Source: Diphasiastrum complanatum
Taxonomy: Eukaryota; Streptophyta; Lycopodiopsida; Lycopodiales; Lycopodiaceae
Direction: 5' to 3'
Assembly (NCBI GenBank): GCA_029204225.1
Contig: MU832047.1
Location: forward strand, 26,004-90,003
DNA length: 64,000 nt
The notes under the pieces are model-generated. The model made no database searches and was not told where the DNA came from. It saw only the letters and a program-made list of their open reading frames with translations. This document shows, piece by piece, positions 54,280 through 63,400 of the stretch. How positions within the stretch are numbered: the stretch's first letter is position 1; every line of letters starts with the position of its first letter. A program made the translations under genes and the position numbers.

Positions 54280-55415
54280 AGTGCATCCACAATCATCCCG
54301 ACCTTTCCAGCCACCGTGGTATAACGCGGAATGCCGATCCCTTCACCACTCTGTCACACATGCTCGTTTCCACGCCCGCCATCTCCTACGCTCCTCACGG
54401 CAATTGTACAATCGTACACTCCGTCGCAAAAACGTGCCTATGATGACTCCGAAGGTAACCGTCTTGTGACCCTCCTTCTCAGCTCCTCCTCTGGTGCCTT
54501 TTGGCGTGAGTTTATCCCTCGTGCCCCACCCCCTCTGTTAGCTCAGAGGCAGAGTCCAAGAGATTACATGCTTTGGGTCAGGCAGGGTTCCGCGCTCATT
54601 ATTCCACTATAGATCACATATTCACACTTCGAGCCCTCATTGAGGAAGCTAGACACAGGAGAGAAAAGGTTTACTGTTGTTTTGTGGACTTCAGGAAAGC
54701 CTTTGATTCTGTCCCACGCTCCTTACTCATCCAGAGACTCTGAGACCTGGGTTTCTCTACAGATATTATCCTAGCTGTCATGGCTCTCTATGAGAGGGTT
54801 TTGGGTTGCTTCCGTCATGATAGTGGCATCTCTGCAGATCTGGAGTACTATTGGGGTTAAGCAGGGATGCTCTCTCTCACCAGTTCTCTTTGAATTATAT
54901 ATTGACGAGCTAGAGCAAGTCATCTCTCAGTGTGGTGGGGACGGTTGTCGGCTTGGGGACATTCTGATTGCCATCCTTCTCGATGCGGATGATGTGGTAC
55001 TAGTCTCCCGTACCAGAGAGGGATTACAGAGACAGTTGGACTGTGTACACACCTTTTGTACTCAGTGGGCTTTAGGGGTGAACCTCTCAAAGACCAAAGT
55101 TATGGTCTTCAATACCGCTTGAGCCTTCATGCAGCGCCAGGAGCTTACCTTTTACGGACAACCCCTAGAGGTGGTCTCTTCATACACTTACATGGGTGTG
55201 CTCTTCTCTGGTCCTACCTTCAGTATGAGACATGCGGCTACTTCTAGACTTGGGAAGGCCCACTCTTCCCTAGTCCAGTTGGAGAAATTATGCTTCCGTA
55301 AGTCTATTCGAGATGCCCCGAGTAAGTGCAGACTGTTTGACACCATCGTCACCCCCTCAGCATTGTATGCGGCAGAGATATGGTGTACAGGACTATCATC
55401 TTCACATACATGTTA
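54280..55415 (+). pseudogene. LINE-A linker and reverse transcriptase
   Basis: PPWYNAECRSLHH and GAFWREFIPRAPP form the linker, followed by a deletion. RT motifs are GFRAHYSTIDHIFTLRALIE, VDFRKAFDSVPR, then in frame 54790-55122 GVKQGCSLSPVLFELYIDEL and LLDADDVVLVS (54982-54993 encode DADD instead of YADD). NLSKTKVMVFN and SYTYMGVLFSG follow. Stops and shifts separate them. Confidence 0.85.
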
Positions 55416-56225
55416 GCTCGCATGATTCGGACGAAGCCCTCGGTTCCACATGAGATCATCCTTGCGGCGTTTGCCACCCCCCCTATTCAGATTGAGGTAG
55501 CCTTCCAGCTCATCACGTACATCCAGAGAGCTCAGGCACTTCTTGATATAGAGCAGCGGTATACGCGGATTGCACTCATGTCCTCTCATCACCTTCAGAC
55601 TCAGGGATACAGGCTATCATGGTTCTCTCAGGCATCACAATTCCTCATGGAAGTATTTGGTATCACTATCACTGATCTCCCTTTGGGTACACACCAATAC
55701 ATTAGACGCTTTTTCTACAGAGCATATCTCGACCGTACTTGGCGACATCAGCCGAGCTCACTTTCTGGAGCCGAATGCCACTGGTCTTCCGGTTTTACCC
55801 GCTATTTGTCCTCTGGGCTATCTATGGTCTCCGTTTCACTTTGGGATAGTTTAGAGTCTCCTCCCATCAGCTGGCTATTGAGACATGCAGATTCCAGGGT
55901 ACTATGCCTGCTATGTCCCCTTCATGAGATAGAGTTTGAGGAGCATTTCATCTTCAGATGCCCCATATATTATGAGATTAGAGGGAGATATCACTGTCTA
56001 TTCCGTGACATGCCTACTATACTCAGAGCACTGATTGGTTATGAGGACTCTCGTTGTGTCACACTTATGCTACGAGAGATGGTCTTGCTGCGCCAGGATA
56101 TGTACCAGTCAGCTAACCAGCCACATCCTAGCTCTCAGGCTCAGATTACATCCTTCTTCACCAGGAGACGAACACGGTCTGATGACGATGACGATGACAT
56201 ACCACCCCACCGATGTCAGAGATAG
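55380..56225 (+). CDS. LINE-A ORF2 C-terminal domain
   Basis: A 281-codon uninterrupted frame; it probably has no true start of its own, since the RT frame joins it by a shift near 55390. It contains helices typical of the plant LINE C-terminus and a Cys/His motif (CLLCPLHEIEFEEHFIFRC) thought to bind nucleic acid, then a Ser/Arg/Asp-rich tail ending PPHRCQR. It is the longest intact part of LINE-A. Confidence 0.75.
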   Translation: MVYRTIIFTYMLARMIRTKPSVPHEIILAAFATPPIQIEVAFQLITYIQRAQALLDIEQRYTRIALMSSHHLQTQGYRLSWFSQASQFLMEVFGITITDLPLGTHQYIRRFFYRAYLDRTWRHQPSSLSGAECHWSSGFTRYLSSGLSMVSVSLWDSLESPPISWLLRHADSRVLCLLCPLHEIEFEEHFIFRCPIYYEIRGRYHCLFRDMPTILRALIGYEDSRCVTLMLREMVLLRQDMYQSANQPHPSSQAQITSFFTRRRTRSDDDDDDIPPHRCQR

Positions 56226-56556
56226 TGTATCACTCATAGTCATGCTGCAGTTCACACTTCACGCCATATTACGAGAGCACACAGTTTACACCCTCCTAGA
56301 CGACGTCAGCGATGGTCCATGTTACCTCATGTTGCAGCTCGTATCACATCTTTTTTCAGCAGCAGCACTACATGATATTACTCTACTCCTGGCAGCTATA
56401 TGGACAGCTGGCAATTTGTAGTTTATAGTTATGTTGTTCATTTCTCTTGTATGCATAGTTTTTTCTTGGAGACGTTTATATACGCTCCCATGGTTCTCAC
56501 ATACTTGACATGTACTCCATTTGGTCTTATATGCCTTTTGGCATGGAAAAGACATT

Positions 56557-56600
56557 AATAAAGCTTTCTTTCTTTCTTTCTTTCTCTCTCTCTCCATCAA
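56557..56600 (+). repeat. LINE-A 3' tail
   Basis: AATAAAG is followed by a TTTC-repeat run and a CT run. A simple-repeat tail instead of poly(A) occurs in some LINE lineages. LINE-B begins immediately after. Confidence 0.7.
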
Positions 56601-56841
56601 TATGGTCAGGAAAAACAGGGAGAGCCCATGCTCCCACCCCCATCTCTCTCCTGCTGCGCAGCAGCAGGCCATTGTTGCTGCTACACAGCAGCTTGCTGAT
56701 GTTGTTGCTGCGCAGCAGGCATACTGATGTTGTTGCTACGCAGCAACAGAACCCTCCCTGTTCCCCCCTCTCTGTCCCTCTTCCGCAAACCCCTCTTCCA
56801 CCTCTTCCGCTGGCTCCTATAAAAAATTTACCTACACTCTG

Positions 56842-57561
56842 ATGAACCCTATACTTGATAAGGCTGTTGAATCCTATGTGGCCGCCAGTGTGAATGTCCT
56901 ATTACAGGATTTCCAGATCTTGAAAACGGAACTCCAGTTGGTTAAACTCGAAGTGTCCCAGCTTAAAGATGCCAATGGTAAACTACAACAAGTGGATGTG
57001 TTGAAGCAAGAAGTTCGGGCTCAACCTATCCTTGCTATGCCGAAATCATCCAGCAAGATCAAAGAATTAGAAGCCAAGATTGAGAAGCAACAAGAGGAAA
57101 CCATGTCTTGGGCAAATATGCTCAAGAAAGGAAGTAAGCCCACTGCACCTATCTCTTCAATTATTTCAGCCACTCTTTTCGAGGAAAAACTTCGCGAAAG
57201 CAAAGCTCTTAGCATTAGAGTATGTGGTGTTGTGGACACCCAAAATGCTGTAGAGGCAAAATGCTTTCTTGACATTACACTTGGCCACCATAGTGAAGGG
57301 ATGGATACGGCTTGGCGGACCAAAAAAGACAATACCACCTTGATTGTTCGTTTTACCTCAGCCACCAGCCGTAGAGATGCTTTGAAGCAAAGAGCTAAAT
57401 TGAAAGGCACACGAATTTTCATGGACGACGATCTCACCTACATACAAGTGGCACAAAGACGTCAAGCTTTCCAAGATGCAAAGACATCAGGACGGAGGGT
57501 GATTTACCAAGATGGCCAGATTCGTTACCTTGACAGTAATCCTAGCAGCTACCGCCAATAG
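56842..57561 (+). CDS. LINE-B ORF1 protein (L1-ORF1-like)
   Basis: 239 codons without interruption. Residues about 10-105 form a coiled coil (LLQDFQILKTELQLVKLEVS, IKELEAKIEKQQEE). From about 120 there is an RRM-like domain (KALSIRVCGVVDTQNAVEAK, NTTLIVRFTSATSRRDALKQ) and a C-terminal domain (GTRIFMDDDLTYIQVAQRR, GRRVIYQDGQIRYLDSNP) that follows the L1 ORF1p layout: trimerising coil, RNA-binding RRM and CTD chaperone. The frame is open upstream to about 56730; the Gln/Ala-rich part from 56600 is in another frame, so the native start may have been further 5'. Confidence 0.8.
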   Translation: MNPILDKAVESYVAASVNVLLQDFQILKTELQLVKLEVSQLKDANGKLQQVDVLKQEVRAQPILAMPKSSSKIKELEAKIEKQQEETMSWANMLKKGSKPTAPISSIISATLFEEKLRESKALSIRVCGVVDTQNAVEAKCFLDITLGHHSEGMDTAWRTKKDNTTLIVRFTSATSRRDALKQRAKLKGTRIFMDDDLTYIQVAQRRQAFQDAKTSGRRVIYQDGQIRYLDSNPSSYRQ

Positions 57562-57589
57562 GAAATTGGGGTGGTCCCCAGGCACAGGT

Positions 57590-58301
57590 GCATCCCGGGG
57601 CCCAATCCACACCGGTTGCATATTGGGGTTTGGAATTGTAATGGTATGCACTCGTCTTCCACTGCTAGAGACCTTATTGATTTCAATACAGGGAGAGATT
57701 CTATTATTTATGGAGACACATGAGAGCCAAATCAGAGGACTGCCTACATTTCCAGGATATAGATGGGACTCAGTATATCGGGTCAAAGACGAGAGCCATG
57801 ACTGGTAGAGGTTCAGGTAGAGTGGCATGCTTATACATGGAAACATTACATCCAACTACGGAGTTCATCATGCATGATGAACATGCACGTTATATTTGGG
57901 TTCACCTCTCAGGGCGCAATATTGGCTTGGACAGGGATCTCTTTATTGCAACTTGCTACTTCCCCCCATATTCCTCTTCATTTGTGGAGGGCATCGGTTC
58001 TCTGTACGTTGATCTTTCTACAGATATTATCAAATTTGCTGATCAAGGACACTTTCCCCATGATAGCCCATTGGAAACACAAGTTGACTTTCTGACCACA
58101 TCACTTCATATTGCTGCTTCATTGTCCTTCGCTTCAAAACCCTATCGATGTCCTTCCAGCTCCTCTCCTCCCATTCAACCTCCTTGGTTTGATGATGAGT
58201 GTCGCTCCTTACACGTAACCCCTATTTCTATTGCATGTCTATACGAGATTCTTCTACATGAGTATTTAGGCAAAGTTTATCATTTGGTGCCTTTGCCTTT
58301 A
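57590..58301 (+). pseudogene. LINE-B ORF2 endonuclease remnant
   Basis: HIGVWNCNGM and ETHESQIRGLPTF (Glu-containing catalytic motif) lie in different frames. Frame 57720-58307 has GRVACLYMETLHPTTEFIMH, DEHARYIWVHLSGRNIGL and FIATCYFPPYSSSFVEG. A deletion then jumps to the linker (PPWFDDECRSLHVTP). The DFNAR and SDH motifs and all of RT are missing. Confidence 0.8.
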
Positions 58302-58430
58302 CTGTGACGAACCCCAAAGATCAAGCCTGCAAGAACAATCGAAGGGAGACAATGGAGACAAACCAAACAACCCATAGAAACCAAAAACAAATTCACAACA
58401 ACTCCACTCCTAACACACAATATGTGAATA

Positions 58431-58433
<3 letters not shown>

Positions 58434-58491
<58 letters not shown>

Positions 58492-58517
58492 AGAAGAAGA
58501 AGAAGAAGAAGAAGAAA
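58434..58517. repeat. Compound (AG)n(AAG)n microsatellite
   Basis: About 27 AG units pass into about nine AAG units. It lies within the possible Gypsy-D 3' LTR. Confidence 0.95.
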
Positions 58518-58683
58518 GAGTTTATTGATGTCTATCAAGTGCCCGTGGGCACAAAAGACAAAACACAATACATACAAAGTAGGAGCAATGTTCATATGAG
58601 GACTTATTTCTAGAAACTATCTCTCTACCAAAAGTCAACTAAGTATGAATAAAACAACAATCTCACATCACGCAAGAAGGAGA

Positions 58684-58760
58684 TGCAAGAGCTTAACCAA
58701 TCGCTCTGCTGAGGTACAAAGGCAAGAGCTTAACCACCCGCTCTGTTGAGGCAAACATCT
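58684..58760. repeat. 37-bp tandem duplication
   Basis: GCAAGAGCTTAACCA...CGCTCTGYTGAGG occurs twice in a row, just downstream of the Gypsy-D pol end. Confidence 0.7.
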
Positions 58761-58767
58761 AAAGATC

Positions 58768-59660
58768 TCATCTAAAGAAATACCAGAAAAACCGAGTCAC
58801 TGAGTGGCTGATCTGAAGAAGCGTCTCTCTACTATCAAGAATCTCCTCTGGCTCATGTGGAGGTTGCTGAGAATCCAATGGGAGAACTAGAACGCTGTCC
58901 CCTACCAGATTTTTTGAGGCTTTTCGTAACCGACTTACATGAAAAATTGGAAAAACCTTACTGCTATGTGGGAGTTCTAGTTCGTAGGACACCTCGCCTA
59001 GTCTCCTACTGATGGTAAAGGGACGACAATACCTAGGAGACAACTTAGCACACACTCCTGATTTGAGGGTTTTAGAGTCAACTGGGACTCTCAAGTAGAC
59101 TTTCTCACCAGTAGAGAACTGCACATCCCGTCTGCGTGAATCTGCATAATGCTTGGCTCGATCCTGGGACTGCCTGATGCTACGCTTAGCATGTTCTATC
59201 ATCTGGTTTAGGTCCTCTAAAAAGTTTCTGGCTGCTTCAACTTTTTCTTGTTTAAACCCTATAGTTGTGGGTGAGCGTGGCTCGAAACCGTACATCAACA
59301 TAAATGGGCTGTATCCCGTAGCTGAATGTTTGGTACTGTTGTAAGCAAACTCTAATCTCGAGAGATACTCCTCCCAAAAAGTCCGCTTCTTGCTGACGTA
59401 TGCGCGAAGCATATCCTCCAACACCTAGTTTACTCTTTCTCTTTGACCGTCCGTCTGTGGATGGTCAATAGTGCTCATATTAAGTTTAGTATGGATATGA
59501 TGGAATACTACCCTCCAAAAATTTCCATTAAACTTACTGTCCCGGTCGCTGACTATGCCGGAAGGTAGACCGTACAATTTAAATAGCCCGTCTACAAACA
59601 ACCTTGCTAACTCTGGAGCTCTAACGGTTGTTTTGGTCGGAATAAAATGAATCCATGGAG
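58768..59660 (-). pseudogene. Gypsy-D integrase and chromodomain start
   Basis: 59660-59430 gives GLPSGIVSDRDSKFNGNFW and DHPQTDGQRERVN, with the second Asp and the Glu of the catalytic triad, then an in-frame TAG at 59427. The 218-codon frame 58768-59424 has FAYNSTKHSATGYSPFMLMY, VYLRVPVDSKTLKSG, AKLSPRYCRPFTISRRLGEV (GPY/F-type), FPIFHVSRLRKA and EPEEILDSRE, where a chromodomain should begin before the frame is lost. Confidence 0.85.
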
Positions 59661-59714
59661 ATACTCTCCCATTTACCAGCTGGTATATCTAAGGGCTGAC
59701 TCAACCACTGGGGT

Positions 59715-60663
59715 TTACTTGGATAATACAGGCTCAGAGTCCTCAACGTCATCTAACATATATTGGGACTCATCATCATCCTCAACGGAAGCTGTCGTAT
59801 TCTTGGATGAACTGGCACCAGCCCCGGGAACTGGTTCTGGAGTCTGTAACTGTCTGCTCTGGACTGAGTTCCAGATAGTAGAGAAGAATGCATCATGCTG
59901 GCATTTCCCTCTCAAGGACTCGAGTAACTGATTACGAATCTGAGTAAAACTCAGTTCGTTTATCATAGGCATTCTGCTAAGGGCATCTGCTACTGTATTG
60001 AATTTCCCCCGTCTATATCTGATAGACATATCAAACTCTTGCATCAACTCTGCCCAACGAGCTTTCCGACCTCAAAGCTCAGGTTGATTGCAAAGGTATC
60101 TGAGACTTCCATGGTCTGTCAGGACCTCAAGTTGGCACCATACAAATAATGCCTCCAAGTCTTAAGGGCATGAACTATAGAAAAGAGTTCCTTTTCATAG
60201 GCACTGTACCTAGTCTGAGCTGGCTCGAGTTTTTTACTCTCGAACGCAACTGGTAGTCCACTCTGAGTTAGTACATCACCAACTGCAAAGTCGCTAGCAT
60301 CTGTTTTGACCACAAATGGCTGATTGGGGTCGACGACTTTTAAAACTGGTGCTGTAGCTAAGGCTGTTTTGAGAACTCCCAAATGAACTCCTTTCCCTTC
60401 CCCTTAAGAAGATTTGTCATGGGAACTGCTACCTGAGCATATTCCTTGACAAATCGTCTGTAATATCCCGCCAAACCAAGAAAGATCTGAAGCTCTGAAA
60501 TATTCTGAGGTCTCAGCCAACTGAGTATGGCTTTAACCTTACTGGGGTCCATCTTAATCCCATCTACCGAGATAATGTGACCCAAATAAGCTACTTCTTC
60601 AACGAAGAATTCACAGTTGGATTCTTTAGCATAAAGCTTATGCTTTCTAAGCAGTCGAAACAC
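59715..60663 (-). pseudogene. Gypsy-D RT connection and RNase H
   Basis: Frame 60663-60358 contains [20 protein letters not shown] and LGLAGYYRRFVKEYAQVAVP. Frame 60382-60119 has PFVVKTDASDFAVGDVLTQS, YSAYEKELFSIVHALKTWRH. Frame 60047-59715 has MSIRYRRGKFNTVADALSRM, then an acidic Ser/Glu linker and stop. Shifts at 60360 and an in-frame TGA near 60073 break it. Confidence 0.85.
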
Positions 60664-61100
60664 CTTTCTGAGGTGTTTAAGATGCTCCTTCCTTGTTTGC
60701 TGTAGACGAGGATGTCATCTAAAAATACGACTACAAACTTACCCAAGTATGGTCTGAGGACACTGTTCATCAAGGTCATAAAGGTAGCTGGAGCATTTGT
60801 GAGCCCAAATGGCATACCTTAAACTCATAATGACCATGACGAGTCCTAAAAGCTGTTTTCGGGACATCTTCCGACTTTATACGGACTTGATGATATCCCG
60901 ATCTTTAGGTCTATCTTAATGAAAAATTTAGCCCCGTCGAGTTGATCAAACAACTCGTTTGCCCGAGGCATAGGATACTTATTCTTAATTGTGACTTTAT
61001 TGAGGGCTCTGTAATCTACGCAAAGATGCATAGACCCCTCTTTCTTTTTCACCAAAAGGACTGGTGACGCCCATGGCGAACTACTGGTCTGAATTTGGCC
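60591..61100 (-). pseudogene. Gypsy-D RT palm
   Basis: VKKKEGSMHLCVDYRALNKV, YPMPRANELFDQLDGAKFFI and KIDL (motif A Asp intact) come from 61055-60846. After a shift come [20 protein letters not shown] and [12 protein letters not shown] (FLDD intact) from 60815. So both catalytic motifs survive in separate frames. Confidence 0.85.
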
Positions 61101-61499
61101 TTTCCCAAGATAATCTGTTAACTGCCTAGTTATTTCTTCATCCTCTTGTTCGGCTGACCCGATACGGAGGTTTAGAAACAGGGTGTTGTACCTAGTACTA
61201 GGTTTATAACATGATCTACCTCTCTGCTAGGTGGTAAACCATGTCGTAAATCTTCAGGAAAAACACTTTAAATTTATACAATAAAGTTCTAATTTACTGA
61301 TTTTCTGCTGTAAAGAACTGGAAATAGAAAACTTCAAGAATAAACTGAAAGTCACATAAAAATACCTAATGGTCGTCGTCTCCGATTAGCTGACAGAGCT
61401 CTGAACTGCAGACCATAGGGGGGTGGTTGGGAACATCATGCTCCCCATGCAACTAGATCTCTCGGCCTTTATGCTGAAAGCTAAGGGTGTTCTCCTGAT

Positions 61500-61830
61500 A
61501 ATTTCTATGGAGGGAAGGTCCTAAGCTGTAGAGCCAGTCTCTCCCCAGAACAATGTCTGTGCAATCCAGGTGCATAATCTGAAAGTTTATTTCATCTTGG
61601 GTACCCCCTGAATACCAGGATTTAGATTACTTACCATGGTTTCTCAAATTTTCTTATCTTCACCCTTAGCTAATGAAACTATGTACCTATGCTGACTAGG
61701 TACTTCTGGAAAGTTTGAGTTTTTTAACTAGGGTGTAGTTGATGAAATTATGGGTCGCCCCCATCAACCATAACTCTAACTGACTGGTCACCAACTTTCC
61801 CATGCATACGTACTAGGTCATGCGGCCCAA
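61500..61830 (-). pseudogene. Gypsy-D protease
   Basis: Minus strand: VRVMVDGG, then a one-base loss shifts to HNFI-type residues, so the protease box is split. Later IMHLDCTDIVLGRDWLYSLG is the conserved retropepsin end (xVLGxDWL). Confidence 0.7.
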
Positions 61831-61989
61831 AGCTGAAGGGTCTCGCTAGCATTGCAGAGGTGAGCTGGCAACAGTGTTTCATGGTCTTCATGAAACACTT
61901 TGATCTCGAAGGTGCCGAGTCACTGGGGAAACTTACGATCTGACAAGATGAACTTGTTTTTTATCTTTTTTATCTTTCTTAGTGAAGGT

Positions 61990-62423
61990 CCCTTGGGACA
62001 CTGTCTGAGTGTGTGTCCCTTGCCCATGCACACAAAGCACAAACGTTCTTATTTGGCTTTTTCAAAAATCATTCTGATTTTTAAGGGCTGTATGAGCGAT
62101 GGGCGTTTCTGAGGAGCTTCACTCTTAACTTTTTCTTCTTTCTTTCTTTTTAAAAATTTCTTTTTAAATTGAAATTCTTTCTGAGGAAGCTGCTTAGAAA
62201 GAGGCTGCTGTCTCGCCCTCTTCCTACCCAATGAATCATCATAGATTTGAGCATGTCTGAGGGCTTGCTCTAGGGTAGTGGGCGAGTTTCTCTGAACCTC
62301 TACTTTATACTCATCTTTGAGGCCACGGACAAATCCCCTGACTTTCTGATAGTCATCCATATTTTTTATTTTTAAGATTTCTTCTCGATACTGCGAGATA
62401 TATTGGATTAAGGATTTGTCCAT
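61990..62423 (-). pseudogene. Gypsy-D gag C-terminal half and zinc knuckle
   Basis: The 124-codon frame begins MDKSLIQYISQYREEILKIK, continues KVRGFVRGLKDEYKVEVQ and a Lys/Arg-rich basic region, ending at a stop just before the knuckle CFVCMGKGHTLRQC, which is intact (CCHC). Confidence 0.8.
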
Positions 62424-63010
62424 TACTGTTTTCTCCCAGGCTTCCCAGGCTCTATCAAGTTCATTTTCAGGTAGAAATTCTCTTAGGAAGGCTTCTTCAA
62501 AGGCCCTTCCATGACCGGGGAGTCTGCCCAGTCTCCTGGAGATTTAACCACCACTTATAGGCCATGGGCCCTAGGGAAAGACTGGCCTCAATAGCTTGCA
62601 AATGGTCATGGGGTCTGTTTAAGAGCATGGCTGAGGAAGGTTTGTAGAATATCTGCATTTCTATCCTTCTCTTCCCCAATAAAAGTAGGAGGCTTTAAGT
62701 CTTTAAAGACACTGGGGTGAGACCCGCATAGGCTCACCCAAAACTGATGGAAGTGGAGAAGGGGGACAACTAAGAAGTGGAGGGAAGCCTTCCTTTCGCG
62801 GAGCTCAAAATCAAGCCTTTGAGTTTAGCGAACGAGCGTCCACACTGGACTTGAAATTGGCTAACGCCAACTTCAGTTCATCCACTTCTGGTACCAAGTG
62901 GAGAAACTGCTCCTTGGTAAACCAATTCGTCGAGTTCTTTGGCGAATTGTTCCTGTTCTTCAACTTCCATAGGTTCTTTCCCCTTACTGAACCTCAGGGA
63001 TTCATTTGCA
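62424..63010 (-). pseudogene. Gypsy-D gag N-terminal half
   Basis: Shifting frames give EEQEQFAKELDELV, DELKLALANFKSSVDARSLN, GPMAYKWWLNLQETGQTPRS and EEAFLREFLPENELDRAWEA, the usual gypsy gag order with the WW pair. TGGTACCAGAAGTGG on the minus strand at about 62889-62903 looks like a primer site but lies within this coding stretch. Confidence 0.65.
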
Positions 63011-63069
63011 AAACTTTTGTTATCAACATTAAGCAGAAATGACCAAGCAAGCAACGAAAGAAAATTTAC

Positions 63070-63400
63070 CTAGACAACGCGTTGTGGCCCGACCTCCTCT
63101 ATCGCTGCGCGGATGATGCTGTAAATGTACTCAGCCGAATGCACTCTCCCTGCCTCGGAGGCGTCGATGCTGCGCAGGAACATGGAACCGTAACAACTAG
63201 AAACAATCACGTTGATGAGTGGACGTCTACGATGATCAGTCCACCCATCAGCCATGATGGAACAGCCGTATCTATCCCAAGCCTCGTGCAGTGCGGCCAG
63301 TCTCTCTCTGACTGATGCAACCTGCTCCTGGAGCAAAGGGCCGCGTAGTGCGTCCGCTGTGGATGGTGTAATTCATCGATGCCTCTTGTCAGGGGTTGAT
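63070..63400 (-). pseudogene. DUF659 (hAT transposase) exon
   Basis: Minus strand: LLQEQVASVRERLAALHEAW, YGCSIMADGWTDHRRRPLIN, VIVSSCYGSMFLRSIDASEA and IIRAAIEEVGPQRVV are the DUF659 signature (GCTIMSDGWTD, LINFLV, DASD) found in hAT transposases and their domesticated BED-finger relatives. The start (about 63370, TADALRGP) is in another frame from the upstream sequence. The exon ends in TAG followed by GTAAAT, where CAG plus a donor would be expected. The BED finger and hAT C-terminal region are not in the window. Confidence 0.75.

Larger units (their letters stand above)
53440..56600 (+). mobile_element. LINE-A: 5'-truncated non-LTR retrotransposon
   Basis: Plus-strand ORF2 in broken frames: endonuclease (about 53440-54060), linker, RT (54575-55415) and C-terminal domain (55380-56225), then a 3' untranslated region and a tail of AATAAAG plus TTTC repeats (about 56557-56600). 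No ORF1. LINE-B follows without a gap. Confidence 0.85.
56600..58301 (+). mobile_element. LINE-B: internally deleted LINE with intact ORF1
   Basis: Starts at about 56600 (ATGGTCAGG) with Gln/Ala-rich sequence, continues through ORF1 (56842-57561) and an ORF2 endonuclease that is deleted in its middle, and stops at 58301 where TGTGACGAACC suggests a gypsy LTR edge. Confidence 0.8.
58302..63010 (-). mobile_element. Gypsy-D: Ty3/gypsy element, decayed
   Basis: Minus-strand order: gag (about 63010-62049), zinc knuckle, protease (61800-61500), RT (61080-60591), RNase H (60660-59715), integrase (59660-58768) and the start of a chromodomain. 58302-58760 may be the 3' LTR (minus-strand end GGGGTTCGTCACA). 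The region between RNase H and integrase is deleted. No 5' LTR found. Confidence 0.8.

Noticed and set aside
62889-62903. Gypsy-D primer-binding site TGGTACCAGAAGTGG (minus)
   Set aside because: It lies inside gag-like coding sequence (LVPEVDELK) and has no LTR edge next to it; left as uncertain.
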